64,000 bases of DNA, from assembly GCA_037501455.1 (NCBI GenBank), contig CM074856.1, forward strand, positions 91,338,001-91,402,000, read 5' to 3'. Within the stretch, counting starts at the first letter, position 1, and each line of letters begins with the position of its first letter. This document shows, piece after piece, positions 60,064 to 64,000 of this stretch. The stretch comes from Lantana camara (taxonomy: Eukaryota; Streptophyta; Magnoliopsida; Lamiales; Verbenaceae). The notes under the pieces were generated by a model. The model ran no database searches, was not told the origin of the DNA, and worked only from the letters and a program-made list of their open reading frames with translations. Position numbers and translations under genes: made by a program.

Positions 60064-60430
60064 TCAATTTACACATCTCCTCTTTTGATAATATAGGTGA
60101 TACTTCCTCATAACGTGCTTGGTCTGTTGGTGAGATCTTGGTTCTGTTGCTTGAGCAACCGCCCCCGTGTTGTCACAAAATACAGTAATGGGGTCTTTCA
60201 TGCTAGGAACAATATTCAACTCATGAATGAAGTTTCTAATCCAAAAACCTTCCTTAGCTGCATCATTTGCAGCTAAGTATTCGGTCTCAGTGGTCGAGTC
60301 TGCAGTGGTCGTTTGCTTGGAACTCTTCCAACTCACTGCTCCGCCGTTCAGGCAGAAAATGTGTCCTGACATTGACTTAAAATCATCTAAGTCAGATGCA
60401 AAGCTTGCATCACTGTATCCTTCGACGGTA
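60064..60430 (-). pseudogene. Copia RNase H domain (C1)
   Basis: A frame of 102 codons (60064-60372) with an upstream in-frame extension to about 60430. Motifs: SDASFASD (catalytic Asp), GGAVSWKSSKQ, DSTTETEYLAA (catalytic Glu), FCDNTGAVAQA and RSHQQTKH. A stop codon separates it from RT. After KYHLYYQKR the C-terminus is cut short or frameshifted. It would degrade RNA in the hybrid during reverse transcription. Confidence 0.85.
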
Positions 60431-60444
60431 AGATCTTTCTGACC

Positions 60445-61461
60445 TCAGTAAACTAAGAATAAATCTTTGGTACTTTTCAAGTACTTAAGAATATTCTTCA
60501 CGGCAGCCCAGTGACCATCTCCAGGGTCAGATTGGAAACGACTTGTTACACAAAGTGCATAAGCCACATCCGGTCGAGTACATAACATTGCATACATTAT
60601 GCTACCTATTGCTGATACATAAGGTGTATGAGCCATTCTTTCCTTCTCAAGGTTAGTCTTAGGACACATCTTCTTAGAAAGACATGTTCCTACACTCATA
60701 AGAAGGTTCTTAAACTTTGCTGACTCCATATTGAATCTCTTCAATACTTTATCAATGTACATCGACTGTGATAGTCCTATTAACCTTCTAGATCTATCTC
60801 GATAGATTTTAATTCCAAGGATATAGGACGCATCACCAAGATCTTTCATCTCGAATTGGTTCAATAACCATAACTTAGTCACTTTCATGTCATCCTTCGA
60901 ATTCCCAATAAGAAGGATGTCATCAACATAAAGTACTAAAACTTGCACTGAGGTCTCCAATTCCTTTCTATACACACATGATTTATTTGAAATTTGAATG
61001 AAGCCAAACGCTTTGACTGATTCATCAAATCGAATGTTCCAATTCCTAGAAACCTGTTTCAATCTATAGATTAATCTTTGGAGTTTGCAAACCTTTTGCT
61101 CACTCCCACTGAATGTGAAACCTATGGGTTGCTCCATATTAATGTCTTTATCAATGTCACCATTGAGAAAGGCAGTTTTCACATCCATTTGCCATATCTC
61201 ATAGTCATAATATGCAGCAATGGCAAGCATGATCCGAATAGACTTTTGCATTACAACTGGTGAAAAGGTTTCATCAAAGTCCACTCCAGGTCTTTGAGTG
61301 AATCCTTTTGCAATTAGTCTTGCTTTGTAGGCTACAATGCTTCCATCAACTCCAAGCTTTCTCTTAAAGATCCATTTGCAACCTATGGGTTTGACCCCAT
61401 CAGGCAAATCTACCAAGGTCCAAACTTTGTTGGAGTTCATGGAATCCATCTCGGATTTCAT
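60445..61461 (-). pseudogene. Copia reverse transcriptase domain (C1)
   Basis: A 338-codon uninterrupted frame covering the RT: VWTLVDLP, GCKWIFKRK, YKARLIAKGFTQ, WQMDVKTAFLNGDI with the first catalytic Asp, LYVDDILLIGN with the YVDD pair, LGIKIYRDRS, LSQSMYIDKVLKRF, and SIMYAMLCTRPDVAYAL. All catalytic residues are present, yet the frame is closed by stops on both sides (TGA after FLVY; TAA near 61585), so it is not translated as part of an intact polyprotein. I count it as a pseudogene part although the domain itself looks whole. Confidence 0.9.
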
Positions 61462-61584
61462 GGCTTCTATCCACTGTTCAGAGTTAGAATCTGAAAGTGC
61501 CTCCTCATATGTTAAAGGATCATTATCCTTTTGAGAGATCTCATGGAAGAATCCATACCATCTCTTCGGCTGTCTAGGAGCGCG

Positions 61585-62067
61585 TTAAGAACGCCTTCGA
61601 GAAGGATTTACGTGTGTATCGAAATTCGTGATTGGTTGTGGTTGATCAGAAGGAGATGTTTCTTCAGTGGGTGGCGTGGGGTCACTTTGTACTTCCTCTA
61701 ATTCTATGATCTTGCCTTTCTTTTCTTTAAGGAACGGTTGCTCAAGAAAAATGGCATTTCTGGAAACAAACACCTTTTGCTCAGATTGATCATAGAAGTA
61801 GTATCCTATAAATTCCTTAGGATAACCTAAAAAGTGGCATAAGTTAGAATGAGATTCTAACTTATCTCCCACTGTCCTATTCACGTAAGCAGGACAACCC
61901 CAAATTCTTAAGTAAGAATAACTAGGGATTTTACCATGCCACATTTCATAGGGCGTTTTAGGGACTAACTTAGAGGGAACTAGATTCAAAATCATTGCTG
62001 CACTTTCTAGGGCATAACCCCAGAAAGAAGGTGGTAAGTCAGTGAAACTCATCATGGAACGAACCAT
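61585..62067 (-). pseudogene. Copia integrase C-terminal region (C1)
   Basis: A 160-codon frame: PPSFWGYALESAAMILNLVPSK, KTPYEMWHGKIPSY and LRIWGCPAYV, then FLGYPKEFIGYYFYD and VSRNAIFLE. This is the usual region after the integrase core. The catalytic Glu motif GVSERRNRT lies just upstream, near 62080-62105, and a stop near 62130 separates it from the core. Confidence 0.85.
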
Positions 62068-62130
62068 ATAGGGTAGGGTTCGATTCCTTCTCTCAGAAAC
62101 TCCATTGAGTTGAGGAGTTCCCGGAGGTGT

Positions 62131-62751
62131 TCACTGAGAGATAATCCCATTATCTTTGAGATGATCAAGGAATTCTTCACTAAGATACTCGCCTCCTCGA
62201 TCAGATCGAAGTGTTTTGATCTTGTGACCAGTTTGGTTCCCAACCTCCTTTCGAAATTCTAGGAATTTCTCAAAAGCTTCAGATGTATACTTCATTAAGT
62301 ATACATAACCATACCGACTAAAGTCATTGGTAAAGGTTATGAAATACTGATGATTGTTTCTTGTATTTACACTAAGCGGTCCACAAACATCAGAATGGAT
62401 CAAATCCAAGACCTTAGTGGCACATTCCACAGTTCCTTTAAAAGGAACTTTGGACATCTTTCCTTTGAGACAGGACTCGCAAGAAGTTAACTCTTTGAGA
62501 TCATTTTCAGAGAACGATCCTAAATTGTTTATCTTGCTAATTCTGTTCTTGGAAATGTGTCCTAATCTAGCGTGCCATAAGGGAGCTGAAACTTTGTCAT
62601 CTCTCTTACATTTAGTTTTTCGTTGTATATTCATAATATTGATATTTTGAGTTAGATAAAGTCCATTACTTAGAGTACTGATGTGAACGGAAGAGTTGTC
62701 CCCGTTTGATAAAATATTTACCATTCTTAATATAAGTTTCATAACCTTCAC
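62131..62751 (-). pseudogene. Copia GAG-pre-integrase and integrase core (C1)
   Basis: A frame of 206 codons. The pre-integrase zinc finger is visible (HARLGHISKNRI, then CESCLKGKM), as are IHSDVCGPL with the first catalytic Asp and TLRSDRGGEYLSEEF with the second. The frame ends at a TGA shortly before the catalytic Glu. Its first 35 or so residues overlap the gag-protease frame and are an out-of-frame read, which shows a frameshift near 62700. Confidence 0.85.
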
Positions 62752-63640
62752 AATCTAAAATTGGAACTGAAATTATATTACGAATAATGTTCGGTACATA
62801 AAGGACTTTGTTTAAAACTAACTCAAAACTACCTAAATCTAATCTAATTGTGCCTAAAGCTCGAGCTCCAACATTTGAGCCATTGCCGATCTTCAAGACA
62901 CATTCTCCTTCTCTGAGTTGTTGGACTTCAATTAGCATCTGTACATCATTACAGATATGAGCTCCACAATAGGTATCAAGTACCCAAGAACTAGAATTAA
63001 TAGAAAGATTTACTTCAACGAGAAACATACCTTTCTTTAGAGTAGCCTTGTACTCTGGGCAGTTTCTCCTCCAATGTCCCTCTTTGCCACAATGGAAGCA
63101 AACATCTTCTTTCTGCTCATGCTTCTTCTTTTGGGCCTTCCCCTTCGAAATGCCACCAGTGGGCCTAAGGGGTTTCTTCTTCTTCTTTTGGGCTTTCTCG
63201 CCCTTAAATTGAGAAGGCCCAGAAGAGAAAGATGGAGCATTCACCATCAGAACCTTATTGTCCTTCTTGATTGTGCTTTCAGCAGTCACAAGCTGACTAA
63301 TCAGCTCAGCTACAATAGCACCAGCATGATTCATATTGAAGTTAAGGACAAATGGGTTGAATGATAGTGGGAGCGAGGCTAGCAACAAGTCTACTGAAAG
63401 CTCATCTTTCAGTGGCATGTCCATGGAAGCAAGTTTCTCAGTAAGCGCGAGAAACTTGAGTCCATATTCATGGACACTTGAACCTTCCCTCATTCTCAAG
63501 TGGAACAATTCCTTTGAAGTGTTATACCTTGTAACACGTTCATGAGGGCGGTAAAGCTGCAGTAAGTGGTTGTAAATCTCCCAAGCAAATTCCATGGCCT
63601 TATGTTGCCTTTGCAAGTCCGGAGACATGTTAGCCAACAT
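62666..63640 (-). pseudogene. Copia gag C-terminal part and protease (C1)
   Basis: A 324-codon frame with the gag segment LYRPHERVTRYNTSKELFHL, a Lys-rich stretch and the zinc knuckle CFHCGKEGHWRRNC (CX2CX4HX4C). The aspartic protease begins WVLDTYCGAHIC, where the family has DTGCGSH, so the catalytic Gly is replaced by Tyr. VPNIIRNIISV follows near the end. The upstream gag part is in another frame. Confidence 0.85.
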
Positions 63641-63840
63641 AAGGCAACGGGCTTGGAGAGTATCATCCTTCCACTTCTGGATCGAGAGTCCCCTTTGGGA
63701 CTAGGCTCCCCTTCGAAGAGAACACAAGTTCTCTTCTCAGAATCTAAAATAATTTTCAGATTCCTCAGCCAATCAGAATAGTTGGGACCAGTCAACTTGT
63801 TTTACTCGAGGATCGATACAAGAGGGTTTTTGGTTGCCAT
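63641..63840 (-). pseudogene. Copia gag N-terminus (C1), with stop and frameshift
   Basis: The ATG at 63838-63840 gives MATKNPLVSILE, then a TAA stop at codon 13. After that come KLTGPNYSDWLRNLKIIL and EKRTCVLFEGEP, the usual copia gag start. The frame shifts near 63700 before joining the KWKDDTLQARCLMLANM segment. Confidence 0.8.
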
Positions 63841-64000
63841 TTCAAAACACGTAAAGAATCACAGAATCTATGACCTAAATGGTAAAACAGAGAACTAGCG
63901 AGCATGCTGAATTATAACGATATACAAAAGATAAGGTCTTTAATCTAATGTAGCTCCCACTGTTTTTCAAAGATCTATAATTCCCAAAGATCTAAGAGGA
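63841..64000 (-). other. C1 leader, partial
   Basis: Untranslated leader between the gag start and the PBS, which lies beyond the window. Nothing else seen. Confidence 0.6.

Larger units (their letters stand above)
57992..64000 (-). mobile_element. Copia LTR retrotransposon C1, partial at window edge
   Basis: The minus-strand element begins (3' LTR) inside MSH7 exon 2; the 5' LTR and PBS lie right of the window. Order in element direction: leader, gag, protease, integrase, RT, RNase H, PPT, 3' LTR. Integrase before RT is the copia order. Several stops and frameshifts break the polyprotein. The base pairs before the LTR (57987-57991, ATTCT) are the expected TSD, to be found beyond the far LTR. 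Confidence 0.95.

Noticed and set aside
1..64000. tRNA, rRNA or other structural RNA genes
   Set aside because: Looked for on both strands. The tRNA-like matches are the 12-base primer-binding sites, plus one weak B-box-like stretch at about 56944.

Overview
The window is plant nuclear DNA, most likely a eudicot. The evidence is a broken copy of the plant-specific mismatch-repair gene MSH7, an initiator-tRNA-Met primer site in each LTR element whose primer site is visible, gypsy elements with chromodomain remnants, and a CACTA transposon. There are no bacterial-type operons. I cannot name the species. Nearly all of the 64 kb is a nest of transposable elements. I resolved it by pairing LTR ends (TG...CA) with target-site duplications (TSDs); element names (O, R, P1, P2, S, M1, M2, C1) are mine.

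Left block (1-27498): the 3' part of a plus-strand gypsy-type element O. Its interior (1-147, 6039-6186, 22637-24308) is split by a 5.9 kb CACTA element (148-6038, TSD ATT) and by a solo LTR P2 (6187-22636, TSD TGGAA). P2 is itself interrupted by a complete, very young non-coding element P1 (6193-15216, TSD GTGAC), a copia-type solo LTR (16492-18459, TSD TCATC) and a MULE-like insertion (19477-20857, TSD ATTCTGATTA). O ends with its 3' LTR at 24309-27498, which lies inside an older minus-strand LTR, R.

Middle block (27499-56690): LTR R (27499-28937 and 55799-56690) contains solo LTR S (28938-55798, TSD TAACT). S contains the minus-strand non-coding element M2 (30425-54393, TSD TCCCA). The right LTR of M2 contains M1, a minus-strand gypsy chromovirus derivative present as a tandem LTR-interior-LTR-interior-LTR array with a 7028 bp period (37591-52397). 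Its third LTR is cut off by a deletion. M1 keeps a full-length gag reading frame but has a damaged, internally deleted pol.

Right block (56691-64000): an old LTR scrap, then the promoter, first exon, intron and start of exon 2 of MSH7. A frameshift breaks exon 1, and exon 2 is cut by a minus-strand copia element C1 that runs off the window.

The most interesting signals are non-coding structures shared by sequence-divergent elements: (i) tandem arrays of short stem-loops roughly 230-330 bp before the polypurine tract, with compensatory stem changes; (ii) a hairpin next to the polypurine tract whose stem sequence changes but whose pairing and loop core are kept; (iii) a GNRA-type hairpin just after the primer-binding site; and (iv) family-specific arrays of short CG-cored palindromes inside the LTRs. 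P1, O and M2 show no intact coding sequence yet keep (i) and (ii), and P1 is very young, so these look like cis-acting signals used by elements mobilised in trans. Whether this is undescribed cannot be decided without a literature and database search.
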